A stretch of DNA of 44,340 bases from NCBI GenBank assembly GCA_964526945.1, contig CAZGNA010000004.1:1-44340 (forward strand), in the 5' to 3' direction. Shown piece by piece: positions 1 to 8,458 of this stretch. This DNA is from Fervidifonticultor sp964526945 (GTDB taxonomy: Bacteria; Sysuimicrobiota; Sysuimicrobiia; Sysuimicrobiales; Humicultoraceae). The position numbers and the translations under genes are program-made. The notes below the pieces were generated by a model. The model was not told the origin of the DNA. It saw only the letters and a program-made list of their open reading frames with translations, and made no database searches. The stretch's first letter is position 1; each line of letters opens with the position of its first letter.

Positions 1-175
1 GACGTGTCGGCATTCTTATCAGCGCTACCTCAATGCCGCCGGATTTGGGATAGAACACCCGGCGAATCGAAAAGGGTACGTGCCGCTCTCCCTCGACGAC
101 TGTGAGACGTCCTCGCGCGTCATCGATCCGCGGAAACTCCAGAATCCGCCAGCGAGCCGCAGGCAACCCTTCCAT
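1..175 (-). CDS. Partial WxcM/FdtA-like sugar ketoisomerase (N-terminus only, runs off window)
   Basis: The minus strand reads an ATG at 175 and stays open to base 1 (58 codons). Residues 8-45 (…RWRILEFPRIDDARGRL, then VEGERHVPF, then IRRVFY) match the first strands of the cupin-fold WxcM/FdtA/QdtA family, which isomerise the keto group of dTDP-4-keto-6-deoxyhexoses so that a DegT-type enzyme can aminate C3. The expected family motif with RGGHAH after the GG is not visible: after GGIE the frame reads VALIRMPTR, so either this is a divergent member or there is a frameshift near base 30. A GTG at 187 is an alternative start. It lies 114-126 bp downstream of the dehydratase gene, in the same direction. 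Family call is from the N-terminal pattern only. Confidence 0.5.
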   Translation of the reverse strand, partial: MEGLPAARWRILEFPRIDDARGRLTVVEGERHVPFSIRRVFYPKSGGIEVALIRMPTR

Positions 176-300
176 GACCAAGCTCACACCCCGCTCAGAA
201 ACACGCTTGCTCAGGAGCAACCCCCGGCACGGTCGGGCAGGTACGCTATTGAGATCCCCGCTTGACCGCGGCCTGCCGTGCGCGCTGGCTTCGTACCTGT

Positions 301-2226
301 TCACCGCCAGGCATCGGCCACGTATCGCACGCGCTCCATCGGCACCGCGACCGGCGAAACGTCCAGCGCGCCCGGAGCGGTCACGCGCTCCAGCAGCGCC
401 CGTAGCCCGTCGCTGTCCGCAGCGCGCACCAGGCGCTCAAGTTCCCCCAGCACCAGCCGCAACGTCACCTCGTCGGCCGCGCCGCCCCCCTGCACCGCCA
501 GGATGCGTTCGAACTGCGTGGGCACGGCGCGCTCGTCGGGCAGCACGAGCTCCTCCTCGAGCTTTTCCCCTGCACGGACACCGCTGTAGACGATGGGAAC
601 ATCCCGGTCGGGCTCCAGTCCCGACAGCCGGATCAACTCCCGCACCACGTCCAGAATCCGAACGGGCTCTCCCATGTCCAGCATGAACATCGATTCAGGT
701 CGGCGGAGCAACGGCGTCTGCAGGACCAGCAACACGGCCTCGCTGATGCTCATGACGTACCGCATCATCTCGGGATGCGTGATGGTCACAGGCCCACCCC
801 GACGAATCTGTTCCTGCAGCACGGGGATGAAGCTCCCGCGGCTGCCCAGCACGTTGCCGAAGCGCACCGCCACGAAACGCGTCCTGCCCCGGCGCCCCAG
901 CGCCTGCACCAGCAACTCACCCAGGCGCTTGGTTGCGCCCATGACATTCGTGGGGTTGACGGCCTTGTCGGTCGAGACGAACACGAACGTGTCCACGCCG
1001 GCCCTGAGCGCCGCTTCACCGGCATTGCGCGTGCCGAAGACGTTGGTCTTCACCGCTTCCTCCACGTCACGCTCCATCATCGGCACGTGCTTGTAGGCTG
1101 CCGCGTGGAACACCACATCGGGACGGACATCCCGCAGCAGGTGCTCCATGCGGGCTTCGTCCCGAACATCGGCCAGCGTCACGCGCAGGGGCACGGCGTA
1201 CGCCACGCGCCGCAGCTCCTGCTCCAGGTCGAACAGGCCCGTCTCGTTGATGTCCGCCGCCACGATCTGGTCGACCTCGAAACGCGCCAGCTGCCGCACC
1301 AACTCCGCCCCAATGGACCCTGCGGCACCGGTGACCAGCACGCGCCGGCCACGGTAGTAGCCGCGCAGCGCGTCGTAGTGGATGCGCGCTGGAGGGCGCC
1401 CCAGGAGATCGTGCACGTTCACCTCACGGATGTCCCGCAGGGTCAAGCGCCCCGCCAGCCACTCGTGCATGCCAGGCAAGATCTTGATGGACCGTACGCC
1501 GCTGCGACGGGCCACCTCGACCAGGTCGCGCAGATGCTCCGGTCGCGCCGACGGGATCGCGATCAGCACCTGCTCGACAGCGTGCTCCCGTACCACGCGA
1601 GGCAGCACCTCTCGCCCTCCGAACACCTTGAGCCCCAGCACGTACGCTCCCCGTTTGGCCGGATCGTCGTCCACGAAGCCCACGAGCCGGTACGCACCCT
1701 CGCCCGACTCCTGCATGGTCTGGGCGATGCGCACGCCCGCCGCCCCCGCGCCAACGATGAGCAGCCGCGTGCCGTTGCGGTGGGGCCGACGCAACGCATG
1801 CACCTGTACCTGCCAGACCCGACGAACCGCGCGGAATGCCGCCACCCCGACCATGGTCAGAATCCAGTCCATGAGCAGCACGGATCGGGGGACCGTGCGA
1901 AACGCGTCCACCGAGCGCAACAACAACAGCAACGCACTGGTACTCATGAAGGCCAGGGCGTTGGCCTTGGCGACGTTCAGCAGTTCGGTGAGACTCACCG
2001 TCCGCCATGTCATCTGGTAGAGGTGGTACACGACCTGCCAGCCGAGTTTCACCGGCACCAACACTGCCAGCAACAGCGGAATGGCCGCCAGGTAGCGCGG
2101 CGGAATCGCCCCGTCGAACCGGATGAGAAACGCCGCCCACAATGCACCGCTCCAGATGCACAGATCGCCGAGCAAGAACACGGCGGCCCGCACCGCCGGG
2201 GTGGGCCGGATGCTAGGCACGCGCAT
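301..2226 (-). CDS. UDP-sugar 4,6-dehydratase, FlaA1/WbpM/PglF large form
   Basis: The 641-residue length and architecture fit the membrane-bound dehydratases (WbpM, PglF, CapD) that convert UDP-GlcNAc to the 4-keto-6-deoxy sugar with NAD+. Several hydrophobic segments occupy residues 10-130. A first Rossmann-like domain carries GAGAAG at 159-164 (CoA-binding-like fold), and the catalytic SDR domain has GAAGSIG at 300-306, STDK at 418-421 and MGATK at 429-433. The Met in place of the usual Tyr of YxxxK is normal for this family. The ATG at 2226 overlaps the end of the aminotransferase gene by 14 bp. With the aminotransferase, GNAT and sugar-phosphate transferase just upstream it looks like a diacetylbacillosamine-type 2,4-diamino sugar module (inference). 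Substrate specificity cannot be read directly. Confidence 0.93.
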   Translation of the reverse strand: MRVPSIRPTPAVRAAVFLLGDLCIWSGALWAAFLIRFDGAIPPRYLAAIPLLLAVLVPVKLGWQVVYHLYQMTWRTVSLTELLNVAKANALAFMSTSALLLLLRSVDAFRTVPRSVLLMDWILTMVGVAAFRAVRRVWQVQVHALRRPHRNGTRLLIVGAGAAGVRIAQTMQESGEGAYRLVGFVDDDPAKRGAYVLGLKVFGGREVLPRVVREHAVEQVLIAIPSARPEHLRDLVEVARRSGVRSIKILPGMHEWLAGRLTLRDIREVNVHDLLGRPPARIHYDALRGYYRGRRVLVTGAAGSIGAELVRQLARFEVDQIVAADINETGLFDLEQELRRVAYAVPLRVTLADVRDEARMEHLLRDVRPDVVFHAAAYKHVPMMERDVEEAVKTNVFGTRNAGEAALRAGVDTFVFVSTDKAVNPTNVMGATKRLGELLVQALGRRGRTRFVAVRFGNVLGSRGSFIPVLQEQIRRGGPVTITHPEMMRYVMSISEAVLLVLQTPLLRRPESMFMLDMGEPVRILDVVRELIRLSGLEPDRDVPIVYSGVRAGEKLEEELVLPDERAVPTQFERILAVQGGGAADEVTLRLVLGELERLVRAADSDGLRALLERVTAPGALDVSPVAVPMERVRYVADAWR

Positions 2227-3391
2227 GGGCTTCGACCGCCTCCTTCAGTGTCTCCACGACCTGGTACACCTCAGCTTCCGACAGCGTCGTGTGGTACGGC
2301 AGAGCCACCGTCCGCGCCGCGACGTCTTCGGTCACCGGAAACTGCCCCGGATGGAAGCCCAACGCGCGGACGTACGGTTGCAAGTGAATCGGCGGGAAAT
2401 AGGGCTTGGCGGCGATCCCGCGCGCAGCCAGGTGACGGATCACCGCTGTCCGGTCGAGCCCCCGGCGCAAGCGGACGACGTAGACGAACCACGCCACCTC
2501 CGCCCAGGGCGCAGCCCTGGGCCGCTCGATGGCATCGCAGTCGGCGAGGGCACGATCGTACCACGCAGCTACCTGCTTACGCTTCGCCAGCAGCTCGGGA
2601 AGCCGACGGAGCTGTACCAAACCCAGAGCTGCCGACAGCTCGTCCATACGGTAGTTGAATCCCAGAATCTCGTGCTCCAGCCAGTCGGCGCCGGGACGGC
2701 GGCCCTGGTTGCGCGCCATGCGACAGTACGTGGCGATCCGGTCGTCGTCGGTAACGACGATCCCACCTTCTCCGGTGGTCAGTTGCTTGTTGGGGTAGAA
2801 GGCGAACACGGCGGCGTCGGCCAGCGTCGCCTCGTGCACCCATGTGCCCCGCGCCCGCGACTGGTACAGCGATCCCAGGGCCTCACAGGTGTCGTGGACC
2901 ACCCAGAGACCGTTGGCCCGCGCCACCGCCACCAGGCCGTCCATGTCCACCGGGTGTCCGAAGACGGCCACAGGGAGGATGCCCACCAGGGGCGCGCCGG
3001 TCTCCTTGCGTACGAGGCGTCCCGCATCGCGCCGGTAGTCGCGGGCGATCACGGCCGCGACCGCGTCGGACGTGATGTTCAAGGTTTGGGGATCGATGTC
3101 GACGAACACCGGCCTTGCCTGTTCGAAGAGCACCACGTTGGTGGTGGCTACGAAGCTGAACGGGGTCGTAATGACCTCGCACCCAGGACGTATCCCCAGC
3201 GCTCGCACCGCCAGGTGCAGCCCGCATGTTCCGTTGGCCACTGCCACCGCGTGCCGCACACCCAGGTAACGGGCGAAGGCGTCTTCGAAGGCCTCGACCT
3301 TCGGACCCAGGCTGAGCCACGGCGTCCGCAAGACACCGACGACTTCCTCGATTTCCTGTGCGGTCAGGTCAGGGCGTGAAAGGGGAATCAC
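2213..3391 (-). CDS. DegT/DnrJ/EryC1 PLP-dependent sugar aminotransferase
   Basis: The product, about 392 aa, transfers an amino group to a nucleotide-linked keto sugar. The fold-type I core is clear: SRPDLTAQEIEEVV near the N-terminus, the cofactor-pocket segment FSFVATTN at 79-86, VHDTCEALGS at 165-174 holding the PLP-ring Asp, and FYPNKQLTTGEGG with the Schiff-base Lys at about 202. The frame is open further upstream to 3628, but the family N-terminus starts at IPLSRP, and the GTG at 3391 has a GAGG seven bases ahead, so this start was chosen. It sits between the dehydratase and the priming transferase, as PglE does in diacetylbacillosamine loci. If it instead works with the adjacent FdtA-like product it would be a 3-aminotransferase; the sequence does not decide. 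Confidence 0.92.
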   Translation of the reverse strand: MIPLSRPDLTAQEIEEVVGVLRTPWLSLGPKVEAFEDAFARYLGVRHAVAVANGTCGLHLAVRALGIRPGCEVITTPFSFVATTNVVLFEQARPVFVDIDPQTLNITSDAVAAVIARDYRRDAGRLVRKETGAPLVGILPVAVFGHPVDMDGLVAVARANGLWVVHDTCEALGSLYQSRARGTWVHEATLADAAVFAFYPNKQLTTGEGGIVVTDDDRIATYCRMARNQGRRPGADWLEHEILGFNYRMDELSAALGLVQLRRLPELLAKRKQVAAWYDRALADCDAIERPRAAPWAEVAWFVYVVRLRRGLDRTAVIRHLAARGIAAKPYFPPIHLQPYVRALGFHPGQFPVTEDVAARTVALPYHTTLSEAEVYQVVETLKEAVEAHARA

Positions 3392-3480
3392 ACCAGAACC
3401 TCGAGAAACAACCCGATCGCGCGTCTTCACGCGACGCCGGTGGGTTGGTCCGCCATGACGTCGCGCACGCGTCGCCGCGC

Positions 3481-4158
3481 CTACGACAGCGAGACACCTG
3501 CGTTGCCCTGTGACCGCTTCCCCCGCACCTGATGCGCCGACGTCAACCGGGCCACGAGCCAACGCCGGAGCGGCCCCGCAACGGGTGCCAGTGGCGTACA
3601 CGCGACGATGGCAAGATCCGTAAGCCACGTCCGCCGTCCGCTGTAGGCGAGTTCCAGAGCCATCTTCGCGGGCAAGATGCCGGTGAAGTAGGCAAGTTCC
3701 GGTTCCGCGCGCCGGGCGAGCTGCCGTTCCTCGTCGACGAACGCCAGCGCGCTGACGCCGGTCACCCCCGGCCGCACCCGATAGACGGCGGCGGCGACCT
3801 CCGCCGGCACTGCCGCGATCTCGTTGGCGGTCAGGGGCCGGGGACCGACGAGGCTCATCTCACCCCGGAGCACGTTCAGGAACTGCGGCAGCTCGTCGAG
3901 CTTCAGCGCGCGCAGCACCCGGCCGTACCGGGTGATCCGGACATCACCCGCCACCGTCACCGTAGATCCCCCGACGCCATTGACCATGGTCTGAAACTTG
4001 AGCATGACGAAAGGCTGTAGCCCACGGCCCAACCGGGTCTGGCGAAAGAACGGCTGTCCCGAGATCGCATAGTTGACCAGCATGAGCACGACGAACACCG
4101 GCGCCGTCAGTGTTAGAATCACCGCGGCCGCGCAGACGTCCACGATCCTACGCGCCAT
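3481..4158 (-). CDS. Bacterial sugar transferase (undecaprenyl-phosphate priming, PglC/WcaJ catalytic domain)
   Basis: A short, single-domain priming phosphoglycosyltransferase that would load the first sugar phosphate on undecaprenyl phosphate at the inner membrane. The reentrant membrane helix is at residues 1-30 (RRIVDVCAAAVI then LTLTAPVFVVLML), followed by FRQTRLGRG, FVMLKFQTM (usually KFRTM), a shortened loop, LKLDELPQFLNVL and GEMSLVGPRPL, the standard PF02397 blocks with the catalytic Asp-Glu pair. There is no N-terminal FlaA1-like domain, so it is the PglC-like short form. The frame continues to a GTG at 4239, which would overlap the upstream GNAT stop and add 27 weakly conserved residues; neither start has a good Shine-Dalgarno. 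The KFQTM variant and a compressed middle region make it slightly divergent. Confidence 0.9.
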   Translation of the reverse strand: MARRIVDVCAAAVILTLTAPVFVVLMLVNYAISGQPFFRQTRLGRGLQPFVMLKFQTMVNGVGGSTVTVAGDVRITRYGRVLRALKLDELPQFLNVLRGEMSLVGPRPLTANEIAAVPAEVAAAVYRVRPGVTGVSALAFVDEERQLARRAEPELAYFTGILPAKMALELAYSGRRTWLTDLAIVACTPLAPVAGPLRRWLVARLTSAHQVRGKRSQGNAGVSLS

Positions 4159-4228
4159 GGCAACGCTTACACGTTGGGAGGGTCCGAGGAGCTCTTGACC
4201 GCACGGCCGTTGACGGTGCCCCGTCTTG

Positions 4229-4930
4229 CTAAGATGCACCCGTTGCCCGTCCGGCCAGGGTTACGACGTAGACGGCGGCGTGGACACCCGGGTGGATCTC
4301 CAGCTGGCCGTGCAACCGAAACCCCGCACGCTCGTACAGCCGGACCGCCGGTGCGTTCGCCGCACCCGCGGTCACACGCACGGTCGATACTCCGCGGGCT
4401 GCGAACTCGTCCAGTACGCCGCGCACCAGCGCCCCGGCCACGCCGGCGCCCCGGCTCTCGGGCTCCAGGGCCACCGACACCACTTCCGCCTGCGGCAACC
4501 CGGCGGCCACCGCATACCGCGACGTCTCCAGCAGCCGCCGCCACCGGCCAGCGCGCAGGCTGCGCACCGCGGCCATCGCGGCCAGGCGCGGGTGCCGCCG
4601 CAAGAACTGCCGGTAGAAACGCCGCCAGTGGACCACCCCGCTTGCAAACCCTACTACACGCCCATTGCGTTCTGCGACGAACGCGAACCCTGACGGCGAG
4701 TCAATCAGGGCGGCGTAGAATGCTCCGACAAAGGTCTGACCCATCTGGGTGAGCAGCCCCCACGGTATGCAGCGACAGTGCAGCGTCGCCACGGCAGCGG
4801 CATCGGCTGGCGCCGCGCGTCTGATAGTCAGGCCATCCACCGCAGATGCCCCACCGTGTACTTGCTGTGCTCGCAGAAAAATGCGGCCGACGTGCGCAAC
4901 CCCTCGCCCCGCTTGGGCAGTGGTGCTCAC
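4229..4930 (-). CDS. GNAT N-acetyltransferase
   Basis: The 233-residue product starts its GNAT domain at about residue 33 (DGLTIRRAAPADAAAVATLH) and has the acetyl-CoA pyrophosphate-binding motif ESRGAGVAGAL followed by VRLYERAGF near the C-terminus. The first 30 residues are not conserved-looking. Start GTG at 4930 overlaps the TGA of the preceding glycosyltransferase gene (GTGA), typical of translational coupling in this cluster. Its position between a priming transferase/aminotransferase pair and glycosyltransferases suggests that it N-acetylates an amino sugar made by the DegT enzyme, as the GNAT protein PseH does in pseudaminic acid synthesis. That substrate is inference. Confidence 0.85.
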   Translation of the reverse strand: MSTTAQAGRGVAHVGRIFLRAQQVHGGASAVDGLTIRRAAPADAAAVATLHCRCIPWGLLTQMGQTFVGAFYAALIDSPSGFAFVAERNGRVVGFASGVVHWRRFYRQFLRRHPRLAAMAAVRSLRAGRWRRLLETSRYAVAAGLPQAEVVSVALEPESRGAGVAGALVRGVLDEFAARGVSTVRVTAGAANAPAVRLYERAGFRLHGQLEIHPGVHAAVYVVTLAGRATGAS

Positions 4931-6270
4931 GGGCGCCCGCGTGCTGCCGACGAAGACCCCTCAGTCTCGGCCGTCACGTGCTCCGTGGTGACCGCGTACC
5001 GACTACCGTCCTCCGCCAACCCGGAGCGACCGCGCGCGCCGGCGACCACACGGGCAGCTGGCCCCGCATCTGTGCCTGCGGCCGCACCGCGGCGGACGTC
5101 GGGGCTCCAACGGTCGAGAGTGGCGATCTGCAATCCTACCTTCTCCTTGAGCAGCCGCCGGTAGACCATCAGCGTGACGTCGATCACCCGCTGCTCGTCG
5201 AACTCCTCTACGGCCCGCCGCCGGCTCTCCTGCCCGAAGGCCGCCCGGAGTGCCGGATCGGCCACCAGCTGCTCGACCCGGGCGCACAACGCCGCGGGGT
5301 CGCCCGGGGGGACCAGGAATCCATTGACACCGTGGTGGACGACCTCGCGACAGCCGCGGATATCGGTGAGCACCAGCGGCAGGCCCATAGCAGCGGCCTC
5401 CACGGCCGCGCGCGGAAACCCTTCGCGGTAGGATGCCAGCACGAACACGTCCATGGCACTGTAGAGATCCGGCATGTCGGTACGCATACCCAGGAACCGC
5501 ACCATCCCCCGGCGCGCCAAGTCGTCGAGGAGCGTATCGGGGACCGCGTCGGCTTTCTCGGTCTCCCGGGGCCCCACAACCAGCACCACCGGCGGAGGAC
5601 AACGACGAGCCAGCGCCTCGGCCAGCGCGAAGATCTCCCGATAGCCCTTCTCCCACACCAGCCTCCCCACGGTCCCCACCACGACCGCATCGGGGGGAAT
5701 CCCCAAACGTCGTCGTGCACGTACGCGGTCGGCCGCTGAGGGATCGAACGTGCGCAGGTCGACGCCATTGCCCAGATAGACCGAGCGCTCCGCAGAGAGC
5801 ACTCCCATGGCGCGGAGGGCGTCAAGGTCTTCCCGACTCTGGCACAACTCGAAGTCCGAGCACCGCGCTGCCAGGCGTTCGGCCCACAACGACACGTGCC
5901 GCTGCACCCAACCGTGGCCCACGTGGAACCCGTGGATCGTGTTCACCACGATCGGCACGCCGGCCACGCGCGCCGCGATACGCCCCAATACGCCCGCCTT
6001 GGGCGTATGGGTGTGCACAATCGTCGGGCGCAAACGCCGAAAGGCCTTCAGCAGCTGCAGCAGCGCCCTGATGTCGGCAGCCGGCGCCCATTGGCGGCGC
6101 AGGGCGGGGACGGGAACGTGTGCAATGCCCTCGCGCTCCAGCTCCACGACCCAGGGTCCCGGCGCGCTGACACCCACCACGCGGAACCCGCGAGCACCAA
6201 ACGCCTGCATCTGTCCGAAGAGCAGGAACCGCAGACTCAAGTCCACGGTCGTGACATGGGCGAGCATCAT
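4927..6270 (-). CDS. Glycosyltransferase family 4 (GT-B)
   Basis: A PglA/WbpH-like retaining glycosyltransferase. The N-terminal lobe opens with MMLAHVTTVDLSLRFLL and holds the HTHTPKAGVLGR segment. The C-terminal lobe has GRLVWEKGY (donor-phosphate loop), FLGMRTDMPDLY and the E-x7-E-type motif YREGFPRAAVEAAAMGLPLVLT. It ends with a poorly conserved tail rich in Ala, Gly and Arg after residue about 390. The start is placed at ATG 6270 because similarity begins there; a GTG at 6315 would overlap the preceding deacetylase gene by 14 bp and is the alternative. The MMLAHVTT…HGFH pattern is typical of enzymes adding a second sugar onto a lipid-linked amino sugar, which fits the nearby priming module. 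The donor sugar is unknown. Confidence 0.92.
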   Translation of the reverse strand: MMLAHVTTVDLSLRFLLFGQMQAFGARGFRVVGVSAPGPWVVELEREGIAHVPVPALRRQWAPAADIRALLQLLKAFRRLRPTIVHTHTPKAGVLGRIAARVAGVPIVVNTIHGFHVGHGWVQRHVSLWAERLAARCSDFELCQSREDLDALRAMGVLSAERSVYLGNGVDLRTFDPSAADRVRARRRLGIPPDAVVVGTVGRLVWEKGYREIFALAEALARRCPPPVVLVVGPRETEKADAVPDTLLDDLARRGMVRFLGMRTDMPDLYSAMDVFVLASYREGFPRAAVEAAAMGLPLVLTDIRGCREVVHHGVNGFLVPPGDPAALCARVEQLVADPALRAAFGQESRRRAVEEFDEQRVIDVTLMVYRRLLKEKVGLQIATLDRWSPDVRRGAAAGTDAGPAARVVAGARGRSGLAEDGSRYAVTTEHVTAETEGSSSAARGRP

Positions 6271-6301
6271 GGTGTCATCACGCCGGTCGGCTCTGCGCAC
6301 A

Positions 6302-7171
6302 CTACGCGGTCGCACGCTGGCGGACCAACATCTGTTTCAGTCGTCGAATGTGCTCTTCGCCATCGAGAAAGGAGGCCAGTTTTAGGCGGAAAAAGAAAAA
6401 GCCGTCACTCTGTTGCACGGGGCGGCGCCGAAGCGCCAGTGGATCGACGATCGGGAGCACATTCTTGCCGGATCCCCCGAGCACCGCCGTACGAAACCTC
6501 CGTGCCACGAGCCGTTTCACCGCCGTGGACTCAGCACCCCAGGGATAGGCAAAGTGCGCCACCGACACACCCAGACGCCGCTCGATCAACCTCTTGCTCT
6601 GCTCCAGTTCTTCCTCCACCGCCGTCAGCGTCAGGCGAGTGAGGTCGGCATGCGTATGGGTATGGGCTCCTACTGTTACCAGACCCGAGGCCACCATCGC
6701 TCGCACCTGCGCCCAGGTGAGGGGCCGCGCTCCATCGGAGCTTTCTCCCAGGTAGCCGGGGAACCTGAACGGCCGCTGCTCCTCGATGAAGCGGGTAGCC
6801 AGGTAGACGGTCGCCGAGATACCGTAGCGGCGCAACACGGGGAACGCCTGAGTGTAGACCTCTTCCACACCGTCGTCGAACGTCACGACCACCCGGTCGG
6901 GAGACACCGTAGACGTGCGCAGCGTCCCCGAGACGACCTCGTCCAGCAACGCGTCCATGGAGCTAATCGCGCAGTGCTGCCGTAGGAACGCCATCTGCCG
7001 CTCGAAGACCGCAAGCGGTAGATCGATATCGCTCCTTGTCCCTCCCCCCACGCGATGGTAGATCAAGATCACCACGCCGGGTCGCCGCTCTCGAAACACC
7101 ACACCATGAGGGAGAACACCGAGTTTCACCAGGCTCGCCGCGAGGTTCACCACGTCAGCCATCCGAAACAT
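6302..7171 (-). CDS. Polysaccharide deacetylase (NodB/CE4 domain)
   Basis: 289 aa with the NodB homology domain: ILIYHRVGGG at the start, VVVTFDDGVEEV (TFDDG motif 1, catalytic base and metal Asp), GAHTHTHADL (H-x3-H metal ligands) and FAYPWG (motif 3). Proteins of this kind remove N-acetyl or other acyl groups from amino sugars of polysaccharides. No clear signal peptide is visible, so action on a cytoplasmic or lipid-linked precursor is as likely as outside the cell. The 22-bp gap from the preceding glycosyltransferase gene and the overlap or close spacing with the next place it in the same transcription unit. A second member of the family lies at 13718-14785. Confidence 0.92.
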   Translation of the reverse strand: MFRMADVVNLAASLVKLGVLPHGVVFRERRPGVVILIYHRVGGGTRSDIDLPLAVFERQMAFLRQHCAISSMDALLDEVVSGTLRTSTVSPDRVVVTFDDGVEEVYTQAFPVLRRYGISATVYLATRFIEEQRPFRFPGYLGESSDGARPLTWAQVRAMVASGLVTVGAHTHTHADLTRLTLTAVEEELEQSKRLIERRLGVSVAHFAYPWGAESTAVKRLVARRFRTAVLGGSGKNVLPIVDPLALRRRPVQQSDGFFFFRLKLASFLDGEEHIRRLKQMLVRQRATA

Positions 7172-7193
7172 GGCACAGGCACAGAGGTACCCG

Positions 7194-8435
7194 TCAGCCT
7201 GTGGCCGCTTCTACCAGATCGGCCCTGAGGCTGGCTATCACACCGACCGCGAGTTGCGCTACCGTGTTCTCTATCCGGTCCGATCGAAACCGCGTCAGGT
7301 ACGTCATCCGAGCCGCCTCAACAAGTCGCCTCCGCAGAAGAGGATCGGTCAACGCCCGGACGCACTTCCCCGCGAACTCCTCCGGGTCGTCGCCGATCAA
7401 CAGTTCGACCCCGTCGCGCACACCAAGGCCCTCGGCGCCAATACTAGTCGATACGACAGGAATGCCGTGAGCAAAAGCTTCGAGAATCTTCAACCGCGTG
7501 CCGCCGCCGTATCGAAGCGGAACGACCACTAAGTCTGCTCGTGCCAGCTCTTCCGAAATATCCTCCACGTAGCCCGTAACGGTAACCCGCGGTGGGGCGT
7601 GCAGCACACCAACGCGCCTATCGTGGCGTCCCACGAGGCGAATCCGCGCGTCCGGCACGGCCGCCCACACGCACGGCGCAATTCGTTCCACCAGAAACCG
7701 GGCAGCATCGACGTTCGGCGGATGCCCAAGCGTTCCATGGAACGTAAGCACCGGAGGCTTTGCCACCGTCAAGCGCCCAACCGACCGCTCGGGACACGGA
7801 TAACCGTTAGGCACCACCGCACAGTTATGCATACCAAGGCGCCGTCTATCGATGTCGCTGCACACTACAACCGCTGTCGCCTCGCGTGCGATCTGCGCCT
7901 GCAGTTGGCTCCACAACACAGCATCCCGACGGCCAAGGTACACACGTGCTTGATCGAGCAAATCATGCCACGGCCGGACACTGCGTTCGAGCAGCCTTAC
8001 GCGCCCACCGACAAGTTCGTTCTCTAGATCGTCGAAATCCACTACCGTAGGCGCTCGCACGATGCCACGCAGGGCCACATAAGTCTCAGCGCGGTGGCAC
8101 CAAACCATGCGGTACGCACCATCGCTCCACGCCTGCATGCGCGCCCGCACCTCACGGTAGTCAAGCCAAGCAACACCCCGCGGTGCGCGCGCGGCTACCA
8201 ACCATCGTGCGTACTGCCACGGGCCCCACCGGCATCGCGGTCGCTCGACCACTAGCACGCGTCGCGCAGGCACCGTCTGCGGCAGACGCAGAGTTCTCAC
8301 AGTCCCCTGCTCTACCAGCACCACCAAGTCCACCTCGTCGACGTGCGCAAGACCTCGTACGACCATCGCAAGCCGCCGCCGGGCCCCCCCGTGCTCGGGC
8401 CACGGTGCCGTCATCGCCGCAACCAGAATCGCCAT
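7194..8435 (-). CDS. Glycosyltransferase family 4, paralogue of the 16.9-18.2 kb gene
   Basis: A GT-B protein of about 413 aa. It begins MAILVAAMTAPWPEHGGARRR, and contains VVDFDDLENEL, CSDIDRRRLG, VVPNGY, FHGTLGHPPNVDAARFLV, and the C-terminal block PLRYGGGTRLKILEAFAHG followed by PVVSTSIGAEGL. These same blocks in the same order occur in the protein at 16914-18188, so the two are paralogues within the cluster. This GT4 subgroup is annotated as sugar transferases, PEP-CTERM/EpsH1-like. ATG 8435 was chosen over an in-frame start at 8537 because similarity begins there; this leaves a 23-bp gap to the preceding GT2 stop. The donor is unknown. Confidence 0.9.
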   Translation of the reverse strand: MAILVAAMTAPWPEHGGARRRLAMVVRGLAHVDEVDLVVLVEQGTVRTLRLPQTVPARRVLVVERPRCRWGPWQYARWLVAARAPRGVAWLDYREVRARMQAWSDGAYRMVWCHRAETYVALRGIVRAPTVVDFDDLENELVGGRVRLLERSVRPWHDLLDQARVYLGRRDAVLWSQLQAQIAREATAVVVCSDIDRRRLGMHNCAVVPNGYPCPERSVGRLTVAKPPVLTFHGTLGHPPNVDAARFLVERIAPCVWAAVPDARIRLVGRHDRRVGVLHAPPRVTVTGYVEDISEELARADLVVVPLRYGGGTRLKILEAFAHGIPVVSTSIGAEGLGVRDGVELLIGDDPEEFAGKCVRALTDPLLRRRLVEAARMTYLTRFRSDRIENTVAQLAVGVIASLRADLVEAATG

Positions 8436-8458
8436 ATGCTCCCAGCAGGTGCGCCTTG

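Noticed and set aside
775..2658. Long plus-strand open frame (627 codons) opposite the dehydratase
   Set aside because: Rich in His, Gln, Arg and Pro with no recognisable domain; it is the antisense shadow of two well-supported minus-strand genes in high-GC DNA.
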